From assembly GCF_000968685.2 (NCBI RefSeq), contig NZ_LAKD02000088.1, positions 32,062-96,061 on the forward strand: a stretch of DNA of 64,000 nucleotides, written 5' to 3'. The translations under genes and the position numbers were made by a program. The notes beneath the pieces are model-generated. The model saw only the letters and a list, made by a program, of their open reading frames with translations, made no database searches and was not told the origin of the DNA. Source of the stretch: Streptomyces antioxidans. Lineage in GTDB: Bacteria; Actinomycetota; Actinomycetes; Streptomycetales; Streptomycetaceae. Below, one piece after another: positions 48,269 to 57,217 of this stretch (positions within the stretch are counted from its first letter, which is position 1; each line of letters begins with the position of its first letter).

Positions 48269-49255
48269 ATGGACCTCCTCGCTTACATCCCCAGCCCGTC
48301 GTCCGGCGTGATCTACCTCGGTCCGGTCCCGCTGCGCGGCTATGCGTTCTGCATCATCATCGGCGTCTTCATCGCGGTCTGGTACGGCGGGCGGCGCTGG
48401 GTCGCCCGTGGCGGCCGGGTCGGCACCGTCGCCGACATCGCCGTCTGGGCGGTGCCCTTCGGCCTGGTCGGCGGGCGCCTCTACCACGTCATCACCGATT
48501 ACGAGCTGTACTTCACCGACGGCCGTGACTGGGTGGACGCCTTCAAGATCTGGCAGGGCGGCCTGGGGATCTGGGGAGCCATCGCGCTGGGCGCGCTCGG
48601 TGCCTGGATCGGCTGCCGCCGCCGGGGGATCCCGCTCCCGGCGTACGCGGACGCCATCGCCCCCGGGATCGCCTTCGCCCAGGCCATGGGGCGCTGGGGT
48701 AACTGGTTCAACCAGGAGCTCTACGGCAAGGCCACCACGCTGCCCTGGGCGCTGAAGATCGACGGCGACGCCGACGCGGGCCGGGTGGCGGGGACGTACC
48801 ACCCGACCTTCCTGTACGAGTCGGTGTGGTGCGTCGGCGTGGCGCTGCTGGTGATCTGGGCGGACCGCCGCTTCAAGCTGGGGCATGGCCGGGCGTTTGC
48901 CCTCTACGTCGCGGCGTACACCGTGGGCCGCTTCTGGATCGAGTACCTCCGGGTGGACGACGCCCACCATGTGCTGGGGCTGCGGCTCAACAACTGGACG
49001 TCCGTCGTGGTCTTCCTGGCCGCGGTGGCCTATCTGGTGGTCTCCGCGAAGCGGTCTCCCGGCCGCGAGGAGATCGTGGAACCGGCGGCGGTCGAGGACG
49101 GCGCCGACGGCGCCGGACCGGCCCCGGCTTCGGGGACCAGCGGCGACACCCCGGCCGGGAGCGCGGCCGGGAGCGGTGACACCGAGGCCAAGAGCGACGG
49201 CGCGGACGAGGCCGGTGCGGTGGCCGCCGAGGCGGAGCCCTCCCAGAAACCCTGA
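48269..49255 (+). CDS. lgt: prolipoprotein diacylglyceryl transferase
   Basis: A 328-residue seven-helix membrane enzyme that attaches diacylglycerol to the lipobox cysteine of prolipoproteins. It has LRGYAFCIIIGVFIAVWYGG, GLVGGRLYHVITDYE with the essential His-Tyr region, GGLGIWGAIALG, the signature AQAMGRWGNWFNQELYG near residue 140, and YTVGRFWIEYLRVDDAH. The C-terminal 55 residues are an Ala/Gly/Glu-rich tail typical of actinobacterial Lgt. Substrates include the FecB-like lipoprotein in this window. It ends at a strong terminator. Confidence 0.97.
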   Translation: MDLLAYIPSPSSGVIYLGPVPLRGYAFCIIIGVFIAVWYGGRRWVARGGRVGTVADIAVWAVPFGLVGGRLYHVITDYELYFTDGRDWVDAFKIWQGGLGIWGAIALGALGAWIGCRRRGIPLPAYADAIAPGIAFAQAMGRWGNWFNQELYGKATTLPWALKIDGDADAGRVAGTYHPTFLYESVWCVGVALLVIWADRRFKLGHGRAFALYVAAYTVGRFWIEYLRVDDAHHVLGLRLNNWTSVVVFLAAVAYLVVSAKRSPGREEIVEPAAVEDGADGAGPAPASGTSGDTPAGSAAGSGDTEAKSDGADEAGAVAAEAEPSQKP

Positions 49256-49278
49256 CCCGCCCCAGCGTGTGCCCATCG

Positions 49279-49313
49279 GGCCGCCGAACCCCTCGGGGTT
49301 CGGCGGCCTTTCT
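49279..49313 (+). terminator. intrinsic terminator after lgt
   Basis: GGCCGCCGAACCCC (49279-49292), TC, and its complement (49295-49308) form a 14-bp stem followed by TTTCTG, the clearest stem-plus-T-tract terminator in the window. Confidence 0.85.
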
Positions 49314-49415
49314 GCGTTTGCGCAGGTCAGCGAGGTAAGTTCGGCCTTCCTTGCTGGCGGAGCGGGGGAATTCGTGCGTACCTTCGAACCGTTGGGGTGG
49401 GGCCGCATCGCTTCA

Positions 49416-49429
49416 CCCTTCTCGAAGGG
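49416..49429 (+). promoter_or_regulatory. hairpin occluding the VIT-gene ribosome site
   Basis: CCCTTC-TC-GAAGGG places the Shine-Dalgarno sequence GAAGGG of the gene at 49443 in the 3' arm of a 6-bp hairpin with a minimal loop. Confidence 0.35.
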
Positions 49430-49442
49430 AGCACATCTTCAT

Positions 49443-50174
49443 ATGTCCGTCATTGACAGCGCGGAGTCACCGCACATCGCCCACCGCGACAACCACACCC
49501 ACCGTGATGTGAACGGCGGCTGGCTGCGCCCCGCGGTCTTCGGGGCCATGGACGGACTGGTCTCCAACCTCGCGCTGATGACCGGTGTGGCCGGTGGCGC
49601 CGTGGACCGGCAGACCATCGTGATCACCGGTCTGGCGGGCCTCGCGGCCGGTGCCTTCTCCATGGCCGCCGGCGAGTACACCTCGGTGGCCTCCCAGCGC
49701 GATCTGGTCCAGGCCGAGCTGGAGGTGGAACGGCGCGAGCTGCGCAGGCACCCGGTGGACGAGCTGGAGGAGCTGGCCGCGCTGTACGAATCGCGCGGGG
49801 TGGAGCCCGCCCTGGCCCGTGAGGTGGCCGAGCAGCTGTCCCGCGACCCCGAGCAGGCGCTGGAGATACACGCCCGCGAGGAGCTGGGCGTGGACCCGGA
49901 CGATCTGCCGTCGCCGCTGGTCGCGGCGGTGTCCTCGTTCGGCTCCTTCGCGCTGGGCGCGCTGCTGCCGGTACTGCCGTATCTGCTGGGTGCCACGGCG
50001 CTGTGGCCGGCGCTGGTGCTGGCGCTGATCGGGCTGTTCGGCTGCGGTGCGGCGGTGGCGCGGGTGACCACCCGTAGCTGGTGGTACAGCGGGCTGCGGC
50101 AGCTGGCGCTGGGCGGCGCGGCGGCGGGTGTGACCTATGCCCTGGGCGTTCTCTTCGGAACGGCCGTAGGATGA
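49443..50174 (+). CDS. VIT1/CCC1-family iron/manganese transporter
   Basis: A 243-residue membrane protein of the VIT/CCC1 family, which exports or sequesters Fe2+ or Mn2+. It has WLRPAVFGAMDGLVSNLALM, TGLAGLAAGAFSMAAGEYTS with the metal-site Met/Glu, SQRDLVQAELEVERREL and then a cytoplasmic helical insert (residues 85-145), followed by three C-terminal helices (FGSFALGALLPVLPYLLG, WPALVLALIGLFGCGAAVA, LALGGAAAGVTYALGVLFG). ATG 49443 follows GAAGGGAG. No iron box is evident upstream. Confidence 0.92.
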   Translation: MSVIDSAESPHIAHRDNHTHRDVNGGWLRPAVFGAMDGLVSNLALMTGVAGGAVDRQTIVITGLAGLAAGAFSMAAGEYTSVASQRDLVQAELEVERRELRRHPVDELEELAALYESRGVEPALAREVAEQLSRDPEQALEIHAREELGVDPDDLPSPLVAAVSSFGSFALGALLPVLPYLLGATALWPALVLALIGLFGCGAAVARVTTRSWWYSGLRQLALGGAAAGVTYALGVLFGTAVG

Positions 50175-50206
50175 CGGTCATATCGGCGAGCCGCGATCAT
50201 CACGCC

Positions 50207-50233
50207 GTTACCCCTCGGTTTCGATCCTTTTAC
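50207..50233. promoter_or_regulatory. GlnR-box-like element upstream of gltBD, distal
   Basis: Read on the minus strand, GTAAA (50233-50229), GAAAC (50222-50218) and GTAAC (50211-50207) are each separated by exactly 6 nt, matching the gTnAc-n6-GaAAc-n6-gTnAc pattern of actinobacterial GlnR sites. It lies about 250 bp upstream of gltB. Confidence 0.55.
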
Positions 50234-50338
50234 GGGCGGGCATAAGCCCGAAGCGCTTGGGCAGTGTCGCCCGATCCGCGCCATGGCGATGCCGGTCGTC
50301 GCCCCATCCCCCAATGCCCGTACTGCCTCAGCCCACCC

Positions 50339-50375
50339 CACCCCTGTGGGGTGCGCCCACCCCACCCCCGGGGTG
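50339..50375. repeat. two CACCCC/GGGGTG palindromes upstream of gltB
   Basis: CACCCC-TGT-GGGGTG (50339-50353) and CACCCC-C-GGGGTG (50363-50375) recur at a 24-bp step. Together with the two GlnR-like sites, these account for most recognisable signals in the 309-bp gap 50175-50483. Confidence 0.75.
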
Positions 50376-50423
50376 TCCGCATGATGGAACGGAATTTCCG
50401 CTTCCCGAGATTCGCCCCATCAT

Positions 50424-50439
50424 GTAACCTGCACGAAAT
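50424..50439 (+). promoter_or_regulatory. GlnR-box-like element upstream of gltBD, proximal
   Basis: GTAAC (50424-50428), 6 nt, then GAAAT (50435-50439), one mismatch to gTnAc-n6-GaAAc, 44 bp before the gltB ATG. Confidence 0.5.
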
Positions 50440-50483
50440 TCTCGCGGAGGGCCAACGTCGTCCCTCGGCACACGCACCATGCC

Positions 50484-53400
50484 ATGACGACGACGGGAGA
50501 GCCGATGCGTTCCGCATCCCACCCCGCCCGACAGGGGATGTACGACCCACGCAATGAGCACGACGCCTGTGGCGTCGGCTTCGTGGCGACCCTCACCGGC
50601 GAGGCCAGCCATGAGCTCGTGGAGAAGGCTCTCACCGTGCTGCGGAACCTCGAGCACCGCGGCGCCACCGGTTCAGAGCCCGACTCCGGCGACGGCGCGG
50701 GCATCCTCGTCCAGGTTCCGGACGCCTTCCTGCGGGCCAGTGTCACCGGCTTCGAGCTGCCCGAAGCCGGTGCCTACGCGGTGGGCATCGCGTTCCTCCC
50801 GGAGGGTGAGGCAGAGGGCGGGACCGGGGGCGGGACCGGGAGCGCGGCCGCCGCGGAGCACATCGAGCGGCTTGCCGCCGAGGAGGACCTGACCGTCCTC
50901 GGCTGGCGCGAGGTGCCCGTCGCCCCCGAGCTGCTGGGCAACGGGGCCCGGGGCACCATGCCCGCCTTCCGCCAGCTCTTCGTCGCCGACGGCAGCAGCA
51001 CCGGCGTGGCCCTGGACCGCAAGGCGTTCATGCTGCGCAAGCGCGCCGAGCGCGAGGCGGGGGTCTACTTCCCCTCGCTGTCCGCGCGCACCCTGGTCTA
51101 CAAGGGCATGCTGACCACCGGTCAGCTGGAGCCGTTCTTCCCTGACCTCTCCGACCGCCGCTTCGCCACCGCCGTCGCGCTGGTCCACTCCCGGTTCTCC
51201 ACCAACACCTTCCCGAGCTGGCCGCTGGCCCACCCGTACCGCTTCGTCGCCCACAACGGTGAGATCAACACCGTCCAGGGCAACCGCAACTGGATGCGCG
51301 CCCGGGAGTCCCAGCTGGTCAGCGACCTGTTCGGGGAGCAGGGCCTGGAGCGGATCTTCCCCGTCTGCACCCCGGACGCCTCCGACTCGGCCACCTTCGA
51401 CGAGGTCCTGGAGCTGCTTCACCTCGGCGGCCGATCGCTGCCCCACTCGGTGCTGATGATGGTTCCCGAGGCGTGGGAGAACCACCCCTCCATGGACCCG
51501 GCCCGGCGCGCCTTCTACCAGTACCACTCCACGATGATGGAGCCCTGGGACGGGCCCGCGTGTGTCACCTTCACCGACGGCGTCCAGGTCGGCGCCGTGC
51601 TGGACCGCAACGGACTGCGGCCCGGGCGCTACTGGGTCACCGACGACGGCCTGGTCGTGCTCTCTTCCGAGGTCGGCGTCCTGGACATCGACCCGGCCAA
51701 GGTGGTCCGCAAGGGCCGGCTCCAGCCGGGCCGGATGTTCCTGGTGGACACCGCCGAGCACCGCATCATCGAGGACCACGAGATCAAGGCCGAGCTGGCC
51801 GCCGAGCAGCCGTACGGCGAATGGCTCGAGGCCGGACTGATCGACCTGGCCGACCTCCCCGAGCGCGAGCACATCGTGCACACCCACGCCTCGGTCACCC
51901 GCCGTCAGCAGACCTTCGGCTACACCGAGGAGGAGCTGCGCGTCCTGCTCGCGCCGATGGCCAAGGCGGGCGCCGAGCCGATCGGCTCGATGGGCACCGA
52001 CTCGCCGATCGCCGCGCTCTCCGAGCGGCCGCGGCTGCTGTTCGACTACTTCACCCAGCTGTTCGCGCAGGTCACCAACCCGCCGCTGGACGCGATCCGC
52101 GAGGAGCTGGTCACCTCGCTGATCTCCGCGCTGGGCCCGCAGGGCAATCTGCTGGACCCGACCGCGGCCTCCTGCCGCAGCGTCACCCTGCCCTTCCCGG
52201 TGATCGACAACGATGAGCTGGCCAAGCTCATCCACATCAACGCCGACGGGGACATGCCGGGCCTCAAGGCGGCGAACCTCTCGGGCCTGTACCGGGTCGG
52301 CGGCGGCGGTCAGGCGCTCGCCGCCCGGCTGGACGAGATCTGCGCCGAGGCCGACCGCGCCATCGAGGACGGCGCCCGGCTGATCGTGCTCTCCGACCGC
52401 CACTCCGACGCCGAGCACGCCCCGATCCCCTCGCTGCTGCTCACCTCCGCGGTCCACCACCACCTCATCGGCACCAAGCAGCGCACCCAGGTGGGGCTGC
52501 TGGTCGAGGCGGGCGACGTCCGCGAGGTGCACCATGTCGCGCTGCTGATCGGTTTCGGCGCCGCGGCCGTCAACCCCTACCTGGCCATGGAGTCGGTCGA
52601 GGACCTGGTCCGGGCCGGGACGTTCCTGCCCGGTGTCGAGGCCGAGACCGCGATCAAGAACCTCATCAAGGCGCTGGGCAAGGGCGTCCTGAAGGTCATG
52701 TCCAAGATGGGCATCTCGACCGTGGCCTCCTACCGGGGCGCTCAGGTCTTCGAGGCCGTCGGCCTGGACGAGTCCTTCGTGGACACCTACTTCCGCGGCA
52801 CCGCCACCAAGATCGGCGGCGCGGGCCTGGACGTCATCGCCAAGGAGGTGGCCGCCCGCCACGCCAAGGCGTACCCCGCCTCCGGCGTCCCCTCCGCCCA
52901 CCGCACCCTGGAGATCGGCGGCGAGTACCAGTGGCGCCGCGAGGGGGAGCCGCACCTCTTCGACCCCGAGACGGTCTTCCGGCTCCAGCACTCCACCCGG
53001 TCGCGCCGCTACGACGTCTTCAAGAAGTACACGGAGCGGGTGAACGAGCAGTCCGAGCGGCTGATGACGCTGCGCGGCCTGTTCTCCTTCAAGGGCGAGC
53101 GCCCCTCGATCCCGATCGACGAGGTCGAGCCGGTCAGCGAGATCGTCAAGCGGTTCTCCACCGGCGCCATGAGCTACGGCTCCATCTCCCAGGAGGCGCA
53201 CGAGACCCTGGCCATCGCCATGAACCAGCTGGGCGGCAAGTCCAACACCGGTGAGGGCGGCGAGGACTCCGACCGGCTGCACGACCCCGCCCGGCGCTCC
53301 TCGATCAAGCAGGTGGCCTCCGGCCGCTTCGGCGTGACCAGCGAATACCTGGTCAACTCCGATGACATCCAGATCAAGATGGCCCAGGGCGCCAAGCCCG

Positions 53401-55079
53401 GCGAGGGCGGCCAGCTGCCCGGCCACAAGGTCTACCCGTGGGTGGCCAGGACCCGGCACTCCACCCCGGGCGTCGGCCTGATCTCCCCGCCCCCGCACCA
53501 CGACATCTACTCGATCGAGGATCTGGCGCAGCTGATCCACGACCTGAAGAACGCCAACCCCCAGGCCCGGATCCACGTCAAGCTGGTCTCCGAGGTCGGC
53601 GTCGGCACGGTCGCCGCGGGCGTCTCCAAGGCCCACGCCGATGTGGTGCTGATCTCCGGCCACGACGGCGGCACCGGCGCCTCGCCGCTCACCTCGCTCA
53701 AGCACGCGGGCGGCCCCTGGGAGCTCGGCCTCGCAGAGACCCAGCAGACGCTGCTGCTCAACGGGTTGCGCGACCGCATCGTGGTGCAGACCGACGGCCA
53801 GCTGAAGACCGGCCGTGATGTGGTGATCGCCGCGTTGCTCGGCGCCGAGGAGTACGGCTTCGCCACCGCGCCGCTGGTGGTCTCCGGCTGCGTCATGATG
53901 CGCGTCTGCCACCTCGACACCTGCCCGGTCGGCATCGCCACCCAGAACCCGGTGCTGCGCGAGCGCTACAGCGGCAAGGCCGAGTTCGTGGTGAACTTCT
54001 TCCAGTTCATCGCCGAGGAGGTCCGCGAGCTCCTGGCCGAGTTGGGCTTCCGCTCCCTGGACGAGGCCATCGGCCACGCCGAGCTGCTGGACACCACCCG
54101 CGCCGTCCAGCACTGGAAGGCGCAAGGCCTGGACCTCGCCCCGCTGCTGTACGTGCCCGAGCTGCCCGAGGGCGCCGTCCGCCACCAGGCCATCGAGCAG
54201 GACCATGGCCTGGCCAAGGCGCTCGACAACCAGCTGATCAAGCTGGCGGCCGACGCGCTGAACGCCGAGAGCGCCGAGGCCGCCCAGCCGGTCCGGGCCC
54301 AGGTCGCGATCCGCAACATCAACCGGACCGTCGGCACCATGCTCGGCCACGAGGTGACCCGTACGTTCGGCGGCGCTGGCCTGCCCGAGGACACCATCGA
54401 CATCACCTTCACCGGCTCGGCCGGTCAGTCCTTCGGTGCGTTCCTGCCCCGCGGCGTCACGCTGCGGCTGGAGGGCGACGCCAACGACTACGTGGGCAAG
54501 GGCCTGTCCGGCGGCCGGGTGATCGTCCGCCCGGACCGGGGCGCGGACCACCTCGCCGAGTACTCGACGATCGCGGGCAACACCCTCGCGTACGGTGCGA
54601 CCGGCGGTGAGATGTTCCTGCGCGGCCGGGTCGGCGAGCGGTTCTGCGTCCGCAACTCCGGCGCCACGGTCGTCTCCGAGGGCGTGGGCGACCACGGCTG
54701 TGAGTACATGACCGGCGGCCAGGCGGTCGTCCTCGGCCCCACCGGGCGCAACTTCGCGGCCGGGATGTCCGGCGGCACCGCCTATGTGATCGACCTCGAC
54801 CCGGACAACGTCAACGTCGATCTGCGGGACGCCGTCGGCGCGCTGGACGACACCGACCAGCGGTGGCTGCACGACGCGGTGCGCCGTCACCGCGAGGAGA
54901 CCGGCTCCACCGTCGCGGGCGCGCTGCTGGAGGACTGGGAGACCGCCCGCACCCGCTTCAGCAAGATCATCCCCGCCACGTACCAGGCCGTGCTCGCCGC
55001 CAAGGACGCCGCCGAGCGGGCCGGGCTCTCCGAGTCCGAGACCCACGAGAAGATGATGGAGGCAGCGATCAATGGCTGA
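50484..55079 (+). CDS. gltB: glutamate synthase, large subunit
   Basis: A 1531-residue NADPH-GOGAT alpha chain that makes glutamate from glutamine and 2-oxoglutarate. After a short propeptide (28 residues from ATG 50484) the catalytic Cys29 begins the glutaminase domain (HDACGVGFVATLTGE). The FMN/synthase domain follows, with 3Fe-4S cysteines in GCVMMRVCHLDTCPVGIATQ (about 1135-1146), and a C-terminal beta-helix domain (GKGLSGGRVIVRPD). ATG 50505 is an alternative start. It overlaps gltD by 8 bases and forms its complex with GltD. Confidence 0.97.
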   Translation: MTTTGEPMRSASHPARQGMYDPRNEHDACGVGFVATLTGEASHELVEKALTVLRNLEHRGATGSEPDSGDGAGILVQVPDAFLRASVTGFELPEAGAYAVGIAFLPEGEAEGGTGGGTGSAAAAEHIERLAAEEDLTVLGWREVPVAPELLGNGARGTMPAFRQLFVADGSSTGVALDRKAFMLRKRAEREAGVYFPSLSARTLVYKGMLTTGQLEPFFPDLSDRRFATAVALVHSRFSTNTFPSWPLAHPYRFVAHNGEINTVQGNRNWMRARESQLVSDLFGEQGLERIFPVCTPDASDSATFDEVLELLHLGGRSLPHSVLMMVPEAWENHPSMDPARRAFYQYHSTMMEPWDGPACVTFTDGVQVGAVLDRNGLRPGRYWVTDDGLVVLSSEVGVLDIDPAKVVRKGRLQPGRMFLVDTAEHRIIEDHEIKAELAAEQPYGEWLEAGLIDLADLPEREHIVHTHASVTRRQQTFGYTEEELRVLLAPMAKAGAEPIGSMGTDSPIAALSERPRLLFDYFTQLFAQVTNPPLDAIREELVTSLISALGPQGNLLDPTAASCRSVTLPFPVIDNDELAKLIHINADGDMPGLKAANLSGLYRVGGGGQALAARLDEICAEADRAIEDGARLIVLSDRHSDAEHAPIPSLLLTSAVHHHLIGTKQRTQVGLLVEAGDVREVHHVALLIGFGAAAVNPYLAMESVEDLVRAGTFLPGVEAETAIKNLIKALGKGVLKVMSKMGISTVASYRGAQVFEAVGLDESFVDTYFRGTATKIGGAGLDVIAKEVAARHAKAYPASGVPSAHRTLEIGGEYQWRREGEPHLFDPETVFRLQHSTRSRRYDVFKKYTERVNEQSERLMTLRGLFSFKGERPSIPIDEVEPVSEIVKRFSTGAMSYGSISQEAHETLAIAMNQLGGKSNTGEGGEDSDRLHDPARRSSIKQVASGRFGVTSEYLVNSDDIQIKMAQGAKPGEGGQLPGHKVYPWVARTRHSTPGVGLISPPPHHDIYSIEDLAQLIHDLKNANPQARIHVKLVSEVGVGTVAAGVSKAHADVVLISGHDGGTGASPLTSLKHAGGPWELGLAETQQTLLLNGLRDRIVVQTDGQLKTGRDVVIAALLGAEEYGFATAPLVVSGCVMMRVCHLDTCPVGIATQNPVLRERYSGKAEFVVNFFQFIAEEVRELLAELGFRSLDEAIGHAELLDTTRAVQHWKAQGLDLAPLLYVPELPEGAVRHQAIEQDHGLAKALDNQLIKLAADALNAESAEAAQPVRAQVAIRNINRTVGTMLGHEVTRTFGGAGLPEDTIDITFTGSAGQSFGAFLPRGVTLRLEGDANDYVGKGLSGGRVIVRPDRGADHLAEYSTIAGNTLAYGATGGEMFLRGRVGERFCVRNSGATVVSEGVGDHGCEYMTGGQAVVLGPTGRNFAAGMSGGTAYVIDLDPDNVNVDLRDAVGALDDTDQRWLHDAVRRHREETGSTVAGALLEDWETARTRFSKIIPATYQAVLAAKDAAERAGLSESETHEKMMEAAING

Positions 55080-56532
55080 CCCCAAGGGCTTCCTGAGCAC
55101 CGACCGCGAGGTCGCCGAGACCCGCCCGGTGGACGAGCGCGTCAAGGACTGGAACGAGGTCTACGTCCCCGGCTCGCTGCTGCCGATCATCAGCAAGCAG
55201 GCCGGCCGGTGCATGGACTGCGGCATCCCGTTCTGCCACAACGGCTGTCCGCTGGGAAACCTCATCCCCGAGTGGAACGACTACGCCTACCGGGAGGACT
55301 GGCGCGAGGCCAGCGAGCGGCTGCACGCGACCAACAACTTCCCGGAGTTCACCGGGCGGCTGTGCCCCGCCCCGTGCGAGTCCGCGTGCGTCCTCGGCAT
55401 CAACCAGCCGGCGGTGACCATCAAGAACGTCGAGGTCACCATCATCGACAAGGCGTGGGACGCGGGCGATGTCACCCCGCAGCCGCCCGAGCGGCTCAGC
55501 GGCAAGACCGTCGCCGTCATCGGCTCCGGACCGGCGGGCCTGGCCGCCGCCCAGCAGCTCACCCGGGCCGGTCACACGGTCGCCGTCTATGAGCGGGCCG
55601 ACCGCATCGGCGGGCTGCTGCGCTACGGCATCCCCGAGTTCAAGATGGAGAAGCGGCACATCAACCGCCGTATCGAGCAGATGCGCGCGGAGGGCACCAA
55701 GTTCCGCACCGAGACCGAGATCGGCCGCGACATCGACGCCGCCAAGCTGCGCAAGCGGTACGACGCCGTGGTCATCGCCGCCGGCGCCACCACCTCGCGC
55801 GACCTCCCGGTCCCCGGCCGGGAGCTGAACGGCGTCCACTACGCGATGGAGTACCTGCCGCTCTCCAACAAGGTGCAGGAGGGCGACCTCACCACGTCCC
55901 CCATCACCGCCGAGGGCAAGCACGTCGTGGTCATCGGCGGCGGCGACACCGGCGCCGACTGCGTCGGCACCGCCCACCGCCAGGGCGCCGCCTCCGTCAC
56001 CCAGCTGGAGATCATGCCGAAGCCGGGCGAGGAGCGGCACCCGGGCCAGCCCTGGCCGACCTTCCCGATGCTCTACAAGGTCACCTCGGCGCACGAGGAG
56101 GGCGGCGAGCGGATCTACTCCGTCTCCACCACCCACTTCGAGGGCGACGAGGACGGGAACGTGCAGTGGCTGCACCTGATCGAGGTGGAGTTCAAGGACG
56201 GCAAGCTGGAGCAGAAGCCGGGCACCGAGCGGAAGATCCCGGCCCAGCTGGTCACCCTCGCCATGGGCTTCACCGGCACCGACCAGCAGAACGGCCTGGT
56301 CGAGCAGTTCGGCCTGGAGCTGGACGAGCGCGGCAACGTCGCGCGCGACGCCTCCTTCGCCACCAATGTGCCGGGTGTCTTCGTGGCCGGTGACGCGGGC
56401 CGCGGCCAGTCGCTGATCGTCTGGGCCATCGCCGAGGGCCGCTCCGCGGCGCGCGGGGTGGACCGCTATCTGGCCGGGGCCAGCGAGCTGCCCGCCCCGA
56501 TCCGCCCCACCGACCGGGCCCTCATGGTCTGA
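55072..56532 (+). CDS. gltD: glutamate synthase, small subunit
   Basis: A 486-residue NADPH-dehydrogenase subunit that passes electrons to GltB. Two Fe-S motifs lie in CMDCGIPFCHNGCPLGNLIP and RLCPAPCESACVLGIN; FAD binding is GSGPAGLAAAQQLTRAGH; the NADPH site is GGGDTGADCVGTAHRQGA; the C-terminal FAD motif is PGVFVAGDAGRGQSLIVWAI. The ATG lies within the last codons of gltB, so the subunits are coupled. A 16-bp terminator hairpin follows 72 bp after the stop. Confidence 0.97.
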   Translation: MADPKGFLSTDREVAETRPVDERVKDWNEVYVPGSLLPIISKQAGRCMDCGIPFCHNGCPLGNLIPEWNDYAYREDWREASERLHATNNFPEFTGRLCPAPCESACVLGINQPAVTIKNVEVTIIDKAWDAGDVTPQPPERLSGKTVAVIGSGPAGLAAAQQLTRAGHTVAVYERADRIGGLLRYGIPEFKMEKRHINRRIEQMRAEGTKFRTETEIGRDIDAAKLRKRYDAVVIAAGATTSRDLPVPGRELNGVHYAMEYLPLSNKVQEGDLTTSPITAEGKHVVVIGGGDTGADCVGTAHRQGAASVTQLEIMPKPGEERHPGQPWPTFPMLYKVTSAHEEGGERIYSVSTTHFEGDEDGNVQWLHLIEVEFKDGKLEQKPGTERKIPAQLVTLAMGFTGTDQQNGLVEQFGLELDERGNVARDASFATNVPGVFVAGDAGRGQSLIVWAIAEGRSAARGVDRYLAGASELPAPIRPTDRALMV

Positions 56533-56604
56533 CCCGGTCGTCCGGTTTTCCGGTCGTCCGGTCTTCCCGGATCTCCGCCCGTACAACGGCGTACGGACCG
56601 GCCG

Positions 56605-56644
56605 CGCGGCGCCTTCCCCCTCCCGACCGGGGGAAGGCGCCGCG
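56605..56644 (+). terminator. 16-bp stem terminator after gltBD
   Basis: CGCGGCGCCTTCCCCC (56605-56620) and its perfect complement (56629-56644) with an 8-nt loop, no T-tract. Confidence 0.75.
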
Positions 56645-56725
56645 TGGCGTTCCGGCACGTTCTCCCGGGTCGGCAGGCCGGACCGGCCGATCAGGCTGGC
56701 CGACGTCAGCCGCTGACCAGGCCGG

Positions 56726-56775
56726 TTGACATTCCCCCGGGCGCGCTACACCATCATTCCACTAACTCATTAGTG
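56726..56775 (+). promoter_or_regulatory. promoter and palindromic operator of the GntR-ABC operon
   Basis: TTGACA (56726-56731), 17 bp, CACCAT (56749-56754). CACTAA-CTCA-TTAGTG (56760-56775) covers the expected transcription start, a shape typical of GntR/YtrA autorepression (ACTA-N4-6-TAGT). A GGTGG-type ribosome site follows. Confidence 0.7.
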
Positions 56776-56794
56776 AAAGGGTGGTGGAAGCCGG

Positions 56795-57217
56795 ATGGTC
56801 GAGTACCGCATCGACCGGCGCAGCGGCATCGCCACCTATCTGCAGATCGTCCAGCAGACCAAACAGGCGCTCCGCCTCGGACTGCTGGAGCCCGGGGACC
56901 GGCTGCCCACGGCCAAGGAGGTCGTCGCGGCCACCGCCATCAACCCCAACACCGTCCTGAAGGCGTACCGCGAGCTGGAGCGCGAAGGGCTGGTGGAGCC
57001 CCGGCCGGGGCTCGGCACCTTCGTCCGCCGGTCGCTGGCCCGGCCCGGCGCCGCCGCGGACTCACCGCTGCGCGCGGAGCTCGCCGACTGGACCGACCGG
57101 GCCCGCGCCGCCGGGCTCGACCGCGAGGACCTGACGGCGCTGGTGGCCTCGGTCCTCGAGGAGCGCTTCGGCGAGACCGCCGCCCCCGGCGAGCGTGGAC
57201 ACGAGGAGAACGGGTGA
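56795..57217 (+). CDS. GntR family (YtrA subfamily) transcriptional regulator
   Basis: A 140-residue repressor-type regulator. The N-terminal winged HTH is RRSGIATYLQIVQQTKQALR, then LEPGDRLPTAKEVVAATAIN and PNTVLKAYRELEREGLVEPR with PGLGTFV. The short (about 55-residue) C-terminal helical part is typical of YtrA, not of larger GntR sensors. ATG 56795 follows GGTGGAAG. The gene heads an operon with an ABC ATPase and permease, overlapping the ATPase start by 4 bases; it probably represses this operon through the palindrome upstream. Confidence 0.94.
   Translation: MVEYRIDRRSGIATYLQIVQQTKQALRLGLLEPGDRLPTAKEVVAATAINPNTVLKAYRELEREGLVEPRPGLGTFVRRSLARPGAAADSPLRAELADWTDRARAAGLDREDLTALVASVLEERFGETAAPGERGHEENG

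Noticed and set aside
49340..49360. Iron box upstream of the VIT-type transporter
   Set aside because: The AGGTAAG...GCCTTCC stretch matches the 19-bp iron-box consensus poorly compared with the clear box at 30590.
50673..55145. Very long antisense frame opposite gltB
   Set aside because: Same cause as above: composition-driven open frame, no ribosome site, no recognisable domain; gltB and gltD account for the region fully.
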